Positions 48,117 to 60,130 of a stretch of 64,000 nt of DNA are shown piece by piece (positions within the stretch are counted from its first letter, which is position 1; each line of letters opens with the position of its first letter). The notes under the pieces are model-generated. The model saw nothing but the letters and a program-made list of their open reading frames with translations, made no database searches and had not been told where the DNA came from. The DNA is from Valencia hispanica (lineage: Eukaryota > Chordata > Actinopteri > Cyprinodontiformes > Valenciidae). Both the position numbers and the translations under genes were made by a program. The stretch is from contig OY747713.1 in assembly GCA_963556495.2 (NCBI GenBank), positions 28,792,961-28,856,960 on the forward strand, read 5' to 3'.

Positions 48117-49560
48117 AAAGAGGAATTAAGACTACGCAGGAAAACTCAAGTGACCTTCTATGACCTTTGTGCAATTACTACACTGGTGGGCTTTTCCATT
48201 ACCCCTGATTTCCTCCCTCTCCGTGTTTGCATTGGATCGAACTGGGAATAGCAAACAGAAAGGTCTTGAAAATGTCACTTTAAGCCAGTGATTTGCTCTG
48301 CTGATTGCTTGAATGAGTGCAGAGTTGCTGAGAAATGCAATTTTATCTGACACCTTATTATTTTTTTAAAGCAGACAGTTTTATCCAAGTGCCTGTACAA
48401 CAAGAATGGAGGATTTTACATACCTGGGATTTCATGCAACAGCATGTAAGGAGGGAAGCTGATTTGACTGCCCTGCACAAGAATCAAGAAGATTAAGATA
48501 ATTATTTCTTGAATTAGCTACGAAGTCAAACTGCACTGCAAAGTTTTACTTGCAATTTATTTCATTATTTCTTGTTATGTTCTTTTGCTTGTGTATGCAG
48601 TTGTCAAATGATGTAACATGTAAGAATGTTGGCTGCTAAACAAAGAGCTCAGAATGTAAGGTCACCAGCATTTTGCACTGCACCGTTGGTTTCCTAACAT
48701 GCCCCATCATGTGAGAGGAACAGGGAGAAAGAAGGAGGGAGCATGCTGTTGTCATACTACACTTGCCTCTCAACTCTATCTCCTGCCTGTGGTGCCCGCT
48801 TTACAGCAGAGTTCCGCCTGAACAAGACTTGAAGAATTCATTAAGCTCTGGAACTGAAGAACGTTTCGCTCCAGAGGGCTTAGCGATTTGATGGGAATGT
48901 TATCTATTCTTACCTGCTGTGTACTTCTAAGAATGCCCTTTCAACCCACCTGTCACTCTGCCTGAGGAAAATCTGTCATCCTAAAATACCTGTGCGTGCC
49001 AAAATGCAAAGTGCCAGCTTGTGTGGGAATTATTTTGGGGCATTGTTAAATGAAAGGAATAAACGTATTATGTTTTGTCAGAAAAAAAAGCCTTTAAGAG
49101 GAGCACCTATATGTGCCCTGTTTTCTAAAACTCCTTTGTTTGAACACTACTTGAAAATCCATCCAAAAGACTCTAAAATAAAATGTTTTTGGTTTTGTTG
49201 GGATTTAAGCACTCTAGTATACAGCGCAGCTGCTGTTGAGACTGCAAGCCAGTAGCAGTTTTTTTAGCTCAATGTTTTGATCTGTAACTGCATTTGTGAG
49301 TATAACGTATTCACTGCATACAGTTGGAAACATTTCTATTGGCGTCTGTGTTGTGTTATCTTTGTAAATAACATTCAGTTTAAAGGACCAAAGGGGGGGG
49401 GGGGTGCTAATGTAAAGCTCTGAAACTACTGAAAATTTAAAAGGTAATTGGATCACTTTAAATAGATGGGATGGGTTAAAGGGAAAGGGATGGAAATGGT
49501 TCATTTTACTGGGATTAATAAATAAAAATCTAACCAGATACTGTTAGCATTTTTCTTTTA
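48117..49560 (+). other. galnt4: galnt4-like 3'UTR and flank
   Basis: No coding sequence. AATAAA occurs at 49058-49063, 49177-49182 (followed by GT-rich text at about 49188-49200) and 49517-49526 (two overlapping). The second or third is the likely mRNA end. A G-run lies at about 49394. Confidence 0.6.
49177..49182 (+). terminator. galnt4: Poly(A) signal candidate
   Basis: AATAAA about 1.06 kb after the stop codon with a GT-rich element just downstream. Confidence 0.5.
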
Positions 49561-49989
49561 ATGTGTACAAATGTCATATTTCCTTGAGCTCTTTTTCATT
49601 TATTTAACCTCAAAGCCAAATACAGGAAAGGAAAGCACATAGTCACGAAAACACTATTGTTTATGAGCAAAAAAAGGGAAAAGCTTAAAATGCTGATTTC
49701 CATTGCTCACACGCACATCACCTAGATGTCATCATTCATAGCTTTTTACCACCACCTACTGACAGCAGAGCATATAACACTCACTGTCGATAGCAGGCTG
49801 TTAAAACAGGAGTGGAGCTTTTGCTTACAGGCCAAAAGTTTGTATTAGCTTGATTCTCAAGCTCACTGACTTGAATGTTCCACATGTTTTTCCACTTCAA
49901 TAAACCTGATTTTAAATGAGTGCACCACTTACAGGCTTCTGCTGACCCTAATGACTTTCTAAGGAGGCAAAAGTGTTTGTAAAGTGAGA

Positions 49990-50325
49990 CATCCATCCAT
50001 TTTCAATACCTATTTCATCTTTGTGGGTTTGCTGGGGCTGCTGCTTATCTCCAGTGGTCAAAGGGTGAGAAGGTGTTCCTCCTAGACAGGTCAGCATTTA
50101 ATCTGAGACAACCATGCTCATGTCCTCCCTGTGCACAAGTAAGGAACATTTAGAGACTTAACCAGACATGGATTTCTTTTGACTAAGGCAAGAAGTTAAC
50201 CCATCCATGCACAGGAAAAAGTGCTAACTCCACACAGACAGCCCTGGGATGAAGTTGGAAGCCAGGACCTTCTTGCTGCGAAGCAATAGTGGTAACTATG
50301 CCACCTTGCAGCTCTGAAGGAAACG
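49990..50325 (-). repeat. ATGG-tail SINE-like repeat
   Basis: Opens with CATCCATCCATTTTC, the reverse complement of the ATGG tail, and runs to ACCTTCTTGCTGCGAAGCAA and GCCACCTTGCAGC. It matches the reverse complement of 57545-57932 over most of its length. Confidence 0.75.
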
Positions 50326-51027
50326 TCTAAAAAACACACAAAGGACAATGGGACCTGAGAACCAGGGCTGTGTAGTGCTTATCTATAAAAGATTATCTGG
50401 TAAATCAGCCCCCCCTCCCTCATATGTTTTTAATCCTTGGACAATAACAAGATGAAAAGATAATATCTATTTTAAAATACATGTTTAGTGTTTATTTTGA
50501 TACAATGTAACTTACAAAACGTTTGAGCATGGTTTACTCAGTGAAACAAAATATGCATATTGTAATAATCCAGGCAGTGTGGTCTTCCTCTCACCCCATT
50601 ATGAGGAGAACATACTCCTCCTTATTTAACTCTGATTACCTGATTCTTTTATCCGGTCTGGTGGAAGTATTCAAAAACTAGGGAAGCAAATGCTTCATTT
50701 GTGCATTAAAGAAAAGATCAAGCATTATTATAAAAGTTCCACAAAAACCAGTCAACCAAGAGATAGGAAAAGCTGTTGGCTTGTTACTTCTTCCCTGAGC
50801 GAGTAGCAGCAAAGCCCCCTGTTCCTCCCGTCTTGCTGGTTTGCAGCACCTCATGGCTCCTCCTGCAACCGGGTTTCTTCCGGATTCTTCTCCTGACCTC
50901 TGCTCTACCTGATCTCCCCATCTATGTAAACTTTCTTTTACTTTCCCATCGAATGTGACACTAGTATGCAATCTATTGTTAACAAACATACAATACAGTG
51001 TCCTAAAATATCCTACAATATGAAAGT
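50326..51027. other. No recognisable gene
   Basis: Unassigned spacer. Confidence 0.5.
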
Positions 51028-51120
51028 TGTCAGTTGAAGTGGTTCAGACGTCTGATCAGAATGCCACCTTGGCGCCTTCTTTTGGAGGTTTTCCAACTAG
51101 GCGGAGACCCAGAACCTACA
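51028..51120 (+). mobile_element. RTE-like LINE fragment
   Basis: Translates partly as KWFRRLIRMPPWRLLLEVFQ, matching LRWLGHLVRMPPGRLP of the 4.2-5.0 kb LINE. Only about 90 bases remain. It ends about a dozen bases before the Tc1 element. Confidence 0.7.
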
Positions 51121-51132
51121 GGAGAATGTATA

Positions 51133-52159
51133 CACTCACTCCCTACTTTATTAGATACACCTGTTCAGTGCTTTTTGACACAAACAGTGAATCAACCAAT
51201 CATATGGGAGACATTCAATCCATTTTGACAACTAGACACAATGACTTTCTGAAGTTCAAAGTAAGCATCAGAATGAGGAAGTAGTTGGATTTAAGTACCT
51301 ATGAATAAGGTGTAGTTTTTGGAGCCAGATGGGCCAGTCTGAGTACTTCAGAACAGGCTGATCAACTGAGAGTTTCACACACAACCATCTTTCTGGAGTG
51401 TGGATGAAAATGCTTTGTTAAGGGGCATTTTCAGAGAAAAGAATGGACAGACTGGTTTGAGATAATAAAAAGGTAACAGTAGCTTAAATAATCACTTCTT
51501 ACAACTCAGGTGTGCGGAAAGCCATCTCTGAAGGCAAAAAATGATGAAGAGGATGTGCTACAGCACCACAATACCTCACTAGGTGCCATTTCTGTCAGCT
51601 AAGATAAGGAAAAATGTTGGCAGTTCCAATGAGTCAAGATATTACATTTAGATGGTATGGTCAGAATTGTAAGCAACATTAAATCCTGAGTCCACCAGTT
51701 TATCAATGGTTTAGACTGCTGCTGGTGAAATAATGTGTAGCAAATATTTTCTTTGGGCCCCTGAGCACAAACTGAGCTTCATTTAAATGACACTGCTTAC
51801 CTGAGTAATACCCACGTTGTATCCATCTTCTGATGGCTACTTCCAGCAGGATACAGCGCTATATCGCAAAGCTAAAGTCTTCTCAAACTGTTTTATTAAA
51901 AACTGCATTGAGTTCACTGTGGTCCCATGGCCCCCTGTCACCAGACCTTAATCCACTAGAGAACGTTTAGGATGTGTTGGAACGGAAGATTGGTATCATG
52001 GATGTGCAGCCAACACTTCTGCAGCAAATGTGTCATGCTATCGATCAATATGGAGCAAAATCCATATTTCAGATATCTTATTGAAGGTTACTATCAATAA
52101 ATAAAAAAAGGATCCAATCCAGGTCTAGCAAGGTTGACTAATAAAGTAGTCGATGAGTG
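51133..52159 (+). mobile_element. Tc1/mariner relic of the CACTCACT family
   Basis: The left end CACTCACTCCCTACTTTATT is flanked by TA. The right end ACTAATAAAGTAGTCGATGAGTG at 52159 is followed by TA. Internal text follows the common fish Tc1 family with ATCAGAATGAGGAAG, TCTTCTGATGGCTACTTCCAGCAGGAT and ATCATGGATGTGCAGCC. It is shortened to about 1.03 kb and its frames are broken, so it is dead. Confidence 0.85.
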
Positions 52160-53004
52160 TATTGTCGAGGCACTTTTTCAGCCTCCCCGAGTTGGTTGGT
52201 GAGAAGAGTTCCACAGGAGACAGAATTTAAGTTTAAGAACTTGAAATAGAATTGATCAGCAGTCATCAAACATTACAGACGCATCCGGAGACAAAGCACC
52301 TTGTCTACCCCAGCAATGTCTGAGGTCTAAACCTTCTGCAGTTGGTCATGTACACATTCACCCCACCCCGGGTCATGCAACATGCTACGAGTTTCTCATA
52401 ACATGGTGAGCCTATCTTAGCCATAACACATCCTGGAGACACAACGTGTTCTTTTCCACTTAACCAGTTCCTCTTAACCTTTAACAGATCTTTCTATGTT
52501 TAAAACAGCACAGCATGACAGTTACACAATCAGTAATAATTAATGATAAAGTAAAAGAATAGGGTGGTTTAAAATATAATTATCACAATATATAAACTTT
52601 GAATTCACCAGAAGGTACTGAAAGTGTCATATATGTGAAGGTTTCTGGGTGTTCCTCGTGGACCTGTGACCTCCTCTACCCAATTCTGCATAAGCAGAAG
52701 ACAACGGATGTGTGTAAGTTCACTTTAGTTTCAAATGAACTCTGCATTAAATCAAATATGGTCCAACATCATTCCAAATATTCAAGATTGCATTTTTGAC
52801 TTTTGTTAAAACTTTCATTTATTTATTTTGCAGTTTTTTTAATGCACTACCATAGATTTAAAAAGGGTTTGAACATTGACAACAACAAGATGTGTCAATT
52901 ATCTCAAAAGAGACTTCAGTTCCAGGCAAGAGATTGGCAACATGACCACACGGTCAGAAAAACATCATTTGGGTTTTCAAACTGAAAAGAAGAAAGCACA
53001 GCTC
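52160..53004. other. No recognisable gene
   Basis: Unassigned AT-rich sequence. Confidence 0.5.
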
Positions 53005-55400
53005 AATACTTTATTTAATTCAATTCAAGTAAAAAAATACTCTATTGATCCCAGAGGGAAATTAAGTGTTGTTGTAGCTCATACAATTAAATGGAGTTGT
53101 TGTAGATCATGATGGTTGTGGGCAGGAAAGATCTCCTGTAGCGGTCTGTGTTGCAGCGAAACTGACGAAGCCTCTGACTGAAAACGCTCTGTTGTTGTAT
53201 GACTGTCTCATGAAGAGGATGCTCAGGGTTACCCATAATTCTTTTGATTTTATGAAGAATCCTTCTTTGCATCATCATCCCCAGATGTTCCGCAGTCTTC
53301 CCCAGAACAGAACCATTCTTATTTCTCAAGTTGCTTAGCCTTTTTTAGTCCCTGGCTCTGATGCTGCTACCCCAACAGATGCTGGCTGAAGAGATTACAC
53401 TCTCCACAACAGACTTGTAGAAGATCTAGCTACAAACCTTGAAGGACCTAAGCTTCCTCAAGAAGTACATTCTGCTCTGTCCCTTCTTGTAGACGGCTTC
53501 ACTGTTGTGCCTCCAGTCCAGTCCTTAGTCCAGGTGAACTCCGAGGTATTTATACTTCTCAACCACCTCCACTTCTTCACCCATGATGGAAAAAGTGTTT
53601 GACTTATCCCTGTTTCTTTTGAAATCTACAATAATCTCCTTTGTTTTATCCACATTCAAGGTAAGATGATTGTTTCCATACCATGCCACAAAGCGGTCCA
53701 CCAGCTCTCTGTACTCAGCTTCTTGTCCATCTCTGATACACCCGACAATTGCAGAGTCATCTGAGTATTTCTGCAGGTAACAGGTCTCTGATTTGTACTG
53801 AAAGTCTGAGGTGTACAGAGTGAAAAGGAATGGTGAGAGTATGGTCCCCTGTGGTGCTCCTGTGCTGCTGACCACCTGGTTTGACAGACAATCCTTCAAT
53901 CTCACAAACTGTGGTCTGTTTGTCAAGTAGTCGTTGATCCAGGCGATTGTTGAGGGCTCCACCTGTGTCTTGGGGAGTTTCTGACGAGGCAAATCAGGCT
54001 GAATTGTTTTAAATGCACTGGAGAAATCAAAGAACACATTCCTCACAGTGCTGTCTGCTTTGTCCAGATGACAGTGGGTTGTTTGAAGTAGATGGCTGAT
54101 GGCATCTTCAACTCCAACTCCATGGCAATAAGCATACTGCAGCGAGTCCTGATATGCTCTTGTTTGCTAATGGGGGGGGGGGTCGTCAACAGGAGCCTCT
54201 CCAGGACCTTCAGAATCCCACAGAGCTGCTCTGCACAGGCCTTCAGGACCCTGGGGCTGACACCATCTGGACCTTCAGCCTTGTTCCATTTCAGTTTCTT
54301 CAGCTGCCTCTTCACCTGACAGAGACAGTCAAGTGGGATGGGGAGGCAAAGGGGGTAGCAGCATCTCCTGACTTGTTTGAAGTCAAACTTGTGGAATCAG
54401 AAGAGTCCATGGCTGAGGTGAAAGATAAAACATCCGAGTTGTGACAGGAAAGCTGTGGGTCAGAGGAGGGTGGGGTGTCTGTTTGGCTAGGGACAGGAGA
54501 GGAGGATGCTGAGCTAGTTCCAGAACTGAACCTATTGAAGAATGCACTCAGTCATTGATTCTGTCCAGACTTCCATCTATCCAATCCTTCCTATGCTTAA
54601 AGCCTGTGATCTTTTTCATTCCTCACCAGACATCTCTGATGTTGTTCCTCTGTAGTTTGTTCTCCAGCTTCTTCCTGGATGTCTCTTTGCTGTCTCTGAT
54701 CTTGACCTTAAGTTGCTTCTATATACTCCTCACTAATTCCCTGTCTCCCTCCCTGAAGGCTCTTTTTTCTTGTTTAGCAGTTCCTTCAAGTCACTGGTGA
54801 TCCAGGGTTTGTTATTAGGGAAGCATCTCACTGTTCTGGTAGGGCTTCTTCAGCTTCATGTGATTATTTTGTCAATTTTGTATGTAGTCCACACAGAAGT
54901 TTATATAGTCAGTCACACACTCAGTTATGGCATTGAGGTGCTCTCCATGTGCTTGGCAAAAAGTCATCCAGTTTGTGGTCTCAAAACAACCCTTTGGGGC
55001 TTCTTCAGCTTCATGTGACCATTTTCCTACAGTTCTCTTTGTCACAGGTTGCCTCTGAACAAGTGGTTCATATTCTGAGCAGAGAAAAACAAGATTGTGA
55101 TCTGATTGTCCCAGAGGAGGTCTTGGTTTGGACATGTAATCATCCTTTACATTTGCATAAAACAAAGACAACGTCTTGTTTTCTCTTGTAAAGCAGCTGA
55201 CAAACTGTTGAAGAGTTTGGAGTTCACCCATCTTGTTAGCCAGTGATCTCACGTTGCCCATTATGATCGATGGAAGAGATGGTTTGAACTTCCTCCTTCT
55301 CTATCTCCTTTTTGCTCTTGTTCTGCATCCACGCCTCCTCCTCATCAACTCATCAGGGATTTGTGGCTTCAGTTGAGGTATAATTTCAGCTTTTGCAATG
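53005..55400 (-). mobile_element. L2/Rex1-type LINE, degraded
   Basis: A single minus-strand element. Its 3' end lies near 53005-53065 with the typical CTATTGATCCCAGAGGGAAA. It reads upward through the RT C-terminus, the RT core, the RT N-terminus and the start of the endonuclease domain near 55261. Frames are interrupted many times. The middle of the endonuclease and a piece before the RT core are deleted. Confidence 0.85.
53087..55261 (-). pseudogene. LINE endonuclease-reverse transcriptase remains
   Basis: Pieces in order on the minus strand. 55261-54872 has GNVRSLANKMGELQTLQ (endonuclease start) and KPRPPLGQSDHNLVFL (endonuclease end), joined by a deletion. About 54850-54550 has frames with RAFREGDREL and RDVW-GMKKITGF. 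54315-54043 has KWNKAEGPDGVSPRVLKACA. 54046-53525 has FFDFSSAFKTIQPDLP, TGAPQGTILSPFLFTLYTSD, and KYSDDSAIVGCI in place of the Y-ADD box (S-DD, usual for this group). It ends YLGVHLD. 53329-53087 has the C-terminal RYRRSFLPTTIMIYN. Confidence 0.88.
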
Positions 55401-55640
55401 TTAATCAGCCTCTCCCAGCTGTAAACCACCTTGTTGCCATGATTATGCATCATAACAAGTTATCAAAAAGTGAAACATTAACAGCAAAAATCCTTCCAGC
55501 TTCACAGCACCAAAAACTAGAAAGTTTACAGGTCCAAAAATGCAATCTTCCTCAAGAAAACAGAGGAAACAACATCTGAAAAAACAAAACTCAATATTTG
55601 GCCAACAGAGCCACTCCAACATGCAGCCACCCAGAGCAGC
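55401..55640. other. Probable LINE 5' remnant, unassigned
   Basis: Continues from the LINE without a clear boundary. No readable protein. Confidence 0.35.
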
Positions 55641-56000
55641 GCAAGTCTAGAAACCACATGCATCTTTGGCAGCAATCCCAACTCCAAGTGTTCTTGGGTA
55701 TGTCTCTACAGTTCTTCTCTGTAGTTCCTCTCAAACTCAGTCAGGTTGGATGGGTAACACCAATAGACAGCTATTTTTAGGTCTTGCCAGAGAAGTTCAG
55801 TTAGATTTAAGTCCTAACTCTGTCTATACCTCTCAAGGCCATTCACCCACAACTCTAGAAGTGATTTCCTCTCTCACCTTGGTCTGCACTTAGGGTCATT
55901 GTCATGTTAGACATTCAATTGTTGTCTTCCTCTAGGTTTCAGAGCACTCTCCTTGAAAAATCTTTCTATATTTAGCTACCGTGGTTTTTCCCTCTATGAG
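55640..56000 (-). mobile_element. Tc1/mariner relic
   Basis: Minus-orientation landmarks: GGGTATGTCTCTACAG, CTCAAACTCAGTCAGGTTGG, TAGGTCTTGCCAGAGA and AGGGTCATTGTCATGTT. Heavily decayed. Confidence 0.65.
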
Positions 56001-56049
56001 GCCCGGGTTACAGGTTCTCCAGACATGCTATAATATCGTAACATCAAAT

Positions 56050-56260
56050 CAGGAAAAAGTGGAGCACTGTGAAAAGTCGCATGCTCTCCATGTGCAGGCA
56101 AGGGTATTTTCCAGGTAGTCCTGCTTCCTCCTATAGACATGCATTTTGGGCTCACTGGCCACTCTAAATCACCCCTAGGTGTATGTGCGAGCATGCTTGA
56201 TTGTGATTTGTGTCTCTGTGTTACCCCTAACCCTATGCACTGGCAACACTGCACAGATTA
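56050..56260 (+). repeat. ATGG-tail SINE-like repeat fragment
   Basis: TGCTCTCCATGTGCAGGCAA, then CTGCTTCCTCCTATAGACATG and TGTGTCTCTGTGTTACCCCT match the 57545-57932 family in the same orientation. Confidence 0.65.
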
Positions 56261-56815
56261 AGCAGTTATACTGTAGTATGTGAATAGTAAAGCTGAATAG
56301 GAAATATTTAGTTATGGAAAAAAATAACTAAAATAATTGGGGAAGACATTAGTGACGTGACTATGTCCTGTCAGAAAATCATCATTAAGGGGTTTAATGA
56401 TATAATGGTGATACTCAAAGTTGAACTTGTATTTCTAGTCTGAGGTATACAGAAATAGGCAAACAGCGGTGGCAAACAGGTATAATTGAGAGATCCCTGG
56501 AGAATTGCTTTCTACAAACAAGGAGAACAAGGTGAGTCAGAAAGGGAAAAGCAAAATTCATCTTCTCAAACATCCAGGTCTGACTGTCTTATCAGATGGA
56601 GAATAACAATGGTCTATTGATAAAAGGATAATAAAAAAGTTGTCAATTTGTGAATCAAAAAAGGTCAGGTGTCTAGAGGCCAGAAGCAACTCCCACAGCA
56701 CACATAATACTAACACAAACCCTGACAAGGAAGGAAACACAAGCAAACTATAAAAACTATGCAGGTGAAGACATTTGGAGTAAAAATCCAATGGAAAACC
56801 TGGAGCTTAAATATA
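56261..56815. other. No recognisable gene
   Basis: Spacer up to the next Tc1 element. Confidence 0.5.
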
Positions 56816-58657
56816 CAGTGGCAAAAAAATATTTGGCAGCCACTGACTGTGCAAGTTGTCCCACTTAAAAAGACGAGAGAGGTCTGTAGTTTCTATCATA
56901 GGAACACTTCAACTGTAAGAGACAGAATGTAAAAAAATAAATCTATGAAATCACACTGTATCATTTTTAAAGAATTAATTGTATAATGTTGCAGAAAACA
57001 AGTATTTAGCACTAACAAACCAGCAAAAATTGCTTCACAGATCTGCTACTTCTTTTTAAGAAACTCTTCCATCCTCCACTCGTTACCTGTAATAATGGCA
57101 CCTGTTTGAACCCGTTATCTGGCCAAGACCAAAAGGCTGTCTAAGGACACCAGGGACATGATTGTACACCTGCACAAGACTGGGACGAACCAATCTACAA
57201 TAGGAAAGCAGCTTGGTGAGATCAACTGTTGAAGAATTGAAGAAATACAAGATCACTGACTATATGATCTTTATAACTATGAGGAAACAGCCTAAAAATA
57301 CACAGGGGGGATTGGTCAATGACCTGAAGAGAGCTGGGACCACAGTAACGATGGTTACTATTAGTAACTCACTACATTGTCATGGATTACAATCCTGAAG
57401 CATTCGAAAAGTTCCCCTGCTTAAACCAGCACATGTCCAGGCCCGTCTAAAGTTTATCAGAGACCATCTGGATGATCCAGAGGATGATTGGGAGAATGCA
57501 CGTGGTCAGATGAGACCAATATAAAACTCTTTGCTATGAACGCCGGCTGCACAGTGGTGCAGTTGATAGTACTGTTGCCCTGCAGCAAGAAGGTCCTGGG
57601 TTCGAATCTCAGCCTTGGGTCTTTTTGCATGGAGTTTGCATGTTCTCCCTGTGCATGTGCGGGTTCTCTGCAGGTACTCTGGCTTCCTCCCACAGTCCAA
57701 AAACATGACAGTTGGGTGAATTGGTTTTTCTAGATTGTCCTTAGATACGAGTGTGTGCGTTCATGGTTGTTTGTCCTGTATGTCTCTGTGTTGCCCTGTG
57801 TTGGACTGGCGACCTGTCCAGGGTGTACCCTACCTCTCGCCCCGTGACTGCTGGAGATAGGCGCTAGCCCCCCCCCCCCCACACACAACCCTCCATAGGA
57901 TGGATGGGTACAGAAAGTGGATGGATGGATGGTATAAATGCCACTTGCTGTGTTAGGAGGGGGAAGAATGTTGAGTTGCATCTCAAGAACAACTGTGAAG
58001 CATGGGGGTGGAAATATTATGCTTTGGGGATGCTTTTCTGCAAAGGGGACAGGATGACTAATCCGTATTATGGAAAGGATGAAGGGGGCCATATAAAGTG
58101 ATATTTTGGGCAGAAACCTGTGAGAGCATTGAAGATGAAACGTGGCTGGATCTTCCAGCATGAAAATGATCCCAAACACACCGCCCAGGCAACAAAGGAG
58201 TGACTATGTAAAAAGCATTTCAAGGTTCTGGAGTGGCCTAGCCAGTCTCCAGACTTAAATCCAATTGCGAACTTTTAGAGGGAGTTGAAAGTCTGCATTG
58301 CCCAGCGACAGTCCCAAAACATCACAGCTCTAGAGAAGAGCTGTGTGGAAGAATGTTCCAAAATACCAGCTACAGTCTGTGCAAACCTGGTGAAGACACG
58401 TTTGACTTCTGTCATTGCCAGCCAAGGTTACATTACAAAGGATTAAGGTGAACTTTTGTTATTGGCCAAAAATGTATTTTCTCCACAATTATACAAATTA
58501 AATCTTTATAAATCATACAATGGGATTTCCTGGATTTTCTTTTACATTCTGTCTCTCACCGTTGAAGTGAACATATGATGAATCTGACAGACCTCTCATC
58601 TTTTTAAGTGGGACAACTTGCACAATTGGTGGCTGCCAATACTTTTTTTCCCTAACG
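56816..58657 (+). mobile_element. Tc1/mariner relic, CAGTGGCAAAAAAATATTTG family
   Basis: The left end CAGTGGCAAAAAAATATTTG follows TA at 56814-56815. The right end is CAATACTTTTTTTCCCTAACG, then TA at 58658. The inner repeat GTCCCACTTAAAAAGACGAG recurs inverted near 58598-58616. Transposase remnants run plus-strand through ATGACATTCTCCC-like DNA to GATCCCAAACACACCGCCCAG and GCCTAGCCAGTCTCCAGACT. The frame is broken and also split by a nested insert. Confidence 0.88.
57545..57932 (+). repeat. ATGG-tail SINE-like retroposon nested in Tc1
   Basis: Best copy of this repeat in the window. It runs from CAGTGGTGCAG and GGTCCTGGGTTCGAATCTCA, a tRNA-like B-box (GGTTCGAATC) near 57598, to a C-run near 57870 and a GGAT/ATGG tail. 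The flanks TATGAACGCC (57535-57544) and TATAAATGCC (57933-57942) match 8 of 10 and are the likely target duplication. Confidence 0.8.
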
Positions 58658-59171
58658 TATTAAGCAATATTTTGAGATATTTCTGTATGCAAGGTACAAG
58701 ACAGATGAAAACAGTTACGTCTTGCTGTATATTTGGGTCCTGAGGCAGCACTGCAATAAAAATAGACATAATCATGTAGCTGAAGTCACTAAATGAGCTC
58801 AGAAACACATGATGCAGTGTTTATAATGACAGAAGGGTTACAACCTTTCTGGAAAGCCTTTTTCATTATAGTGGCTTCATCAGTCTTCTTCAGATGGCTG
58901 TATTCCTTACTTGGACAGAAAGCTTTCAGTTTGATGTGTAATGTAATTGATTTTATTTTGGGATACAACTGCTATTTGGGAAACAACTCCTATTTTTAGC
59001 CCCATTTTTTCACTCTAAATCTGCTACCTTTTGACTCTATTTTCAGGAAACATGGAGTTTCTCTCCATTGCTTTGCAGACAACTGCCAGATTTTTCTCCC
59101 TCCTAAAAAGACAGTTTCTTTGTAGACTCACCGTTCAAATGTCTTGATGACATAAGACCTGAATGGCTTTA
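58658..59171. other. No recognisable gene
   Basis: Unassigned. The later part may be LINE sequence continuous with the next entry. Confidence 0.45.
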
Positions 59172-59700
59172 AACTTGTGATGGTTTTTGATGCCACTTCT
59201 AAGACCTCTACCATAGATCTTGGTTCCTTGGCACAGCATGTTGGACTTATTATCACTAATTTGGGCATTAAAATGGGTGCAGATCTCAAACTTGAAAGCC
59301 AGATTAGGGCTGTTGTAAAATCTACCGGTAGCTATTTTCCTTTTGAGACAGTTAGTTATCTAGGCAGCTTTTGAAACAGTAATCCAAGAATTTGCTACAT
59401 CTGGGCTGGATTATTGTTCCCTTTGGGATCATTTGTTAAGTTATTTTATTTGCGTTTAAATCTCTCAGTGATCTTACCCCACCCTCAACTGCAGATGCAA
59501 CAGCTACTACCCGCTCGCTTCCTTTCAGTCCACTGACCAGCAACTCTTTAACATCCCTAGAACCAAGCATTGACGTAGAGATGACCGTGGGTTCGTTGTA
59601 GCTGCTCCAAAGTTTTGGAATGATCTGCTCTTGCATGTCAGACAGATGTCTACTCTTTCTGACTCTAAGAATCTTCTGAAGATATATGTTTTTGCTTGAG
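59172..59700 (+). pseudogene. L2-type LINE reverse transcriptase C-terminal relic
   Basis: Broken frames read VGLIITNLGIKMGADLKLE, then ATSGLDYC, then a later frame with DRGFVVAAPKFWNDLLLHVR and a [15 protein letters not shown] end. This is the usual order DYCN...APKLWN-LP at the C-terminus of fish L2 reverse transcriptases. No longer functional. Confidence 0.75.
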
Positions 59701-59724
59701 CCTTTGGCACATTTGGCCTTTGTG

Positions 59725-60130
59725 AACATTGGTGTTAAAGTCTTGCCACACTTTCTCAATTGGATTTAGGTCTGAACTTTGACTAGGCCATTCTAACACA
59801 GCAAAATGCTTGAATTTAAACTATTTTGTTTTAGCTCTGGCTCTGTGTTTAGGGCAGTTGTCATTCTCAAAGTTGAACCTCCACCCTTTTACATGTCTTT
59901 TGCAGCCTTTAGTAGGTTTTCTTCCAGGAATGCAAGGCATTCCATAAAGAAATACATGAAGTATTTAGCTCCATCTATATCTATATATTTATCAGCTCTG
60001 GAACGGCCCTTCCCCCTACACACACGCATACACACACACACACAATTAGCTTTTTCACTATAGGCCAAAAAGTTCAGCTTTGATCGATTTGACCAAAGCG
60101 CCTTTTTCCACTGCATGCATATGTTTTTCA
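59725..60130 (-). mobile_element. Tc1/mariner relic
   Basis: TCAATTGGATTTAGGTCTGA, CTTTGACTAGGCCATTCTAA and ATAGGCCAAAAAGTTCAGCT are Tc1 transposase landmarks in minus orientation. A CA/TA-rich tract at 59978-60045 lies within it. Confidence 0.75.
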
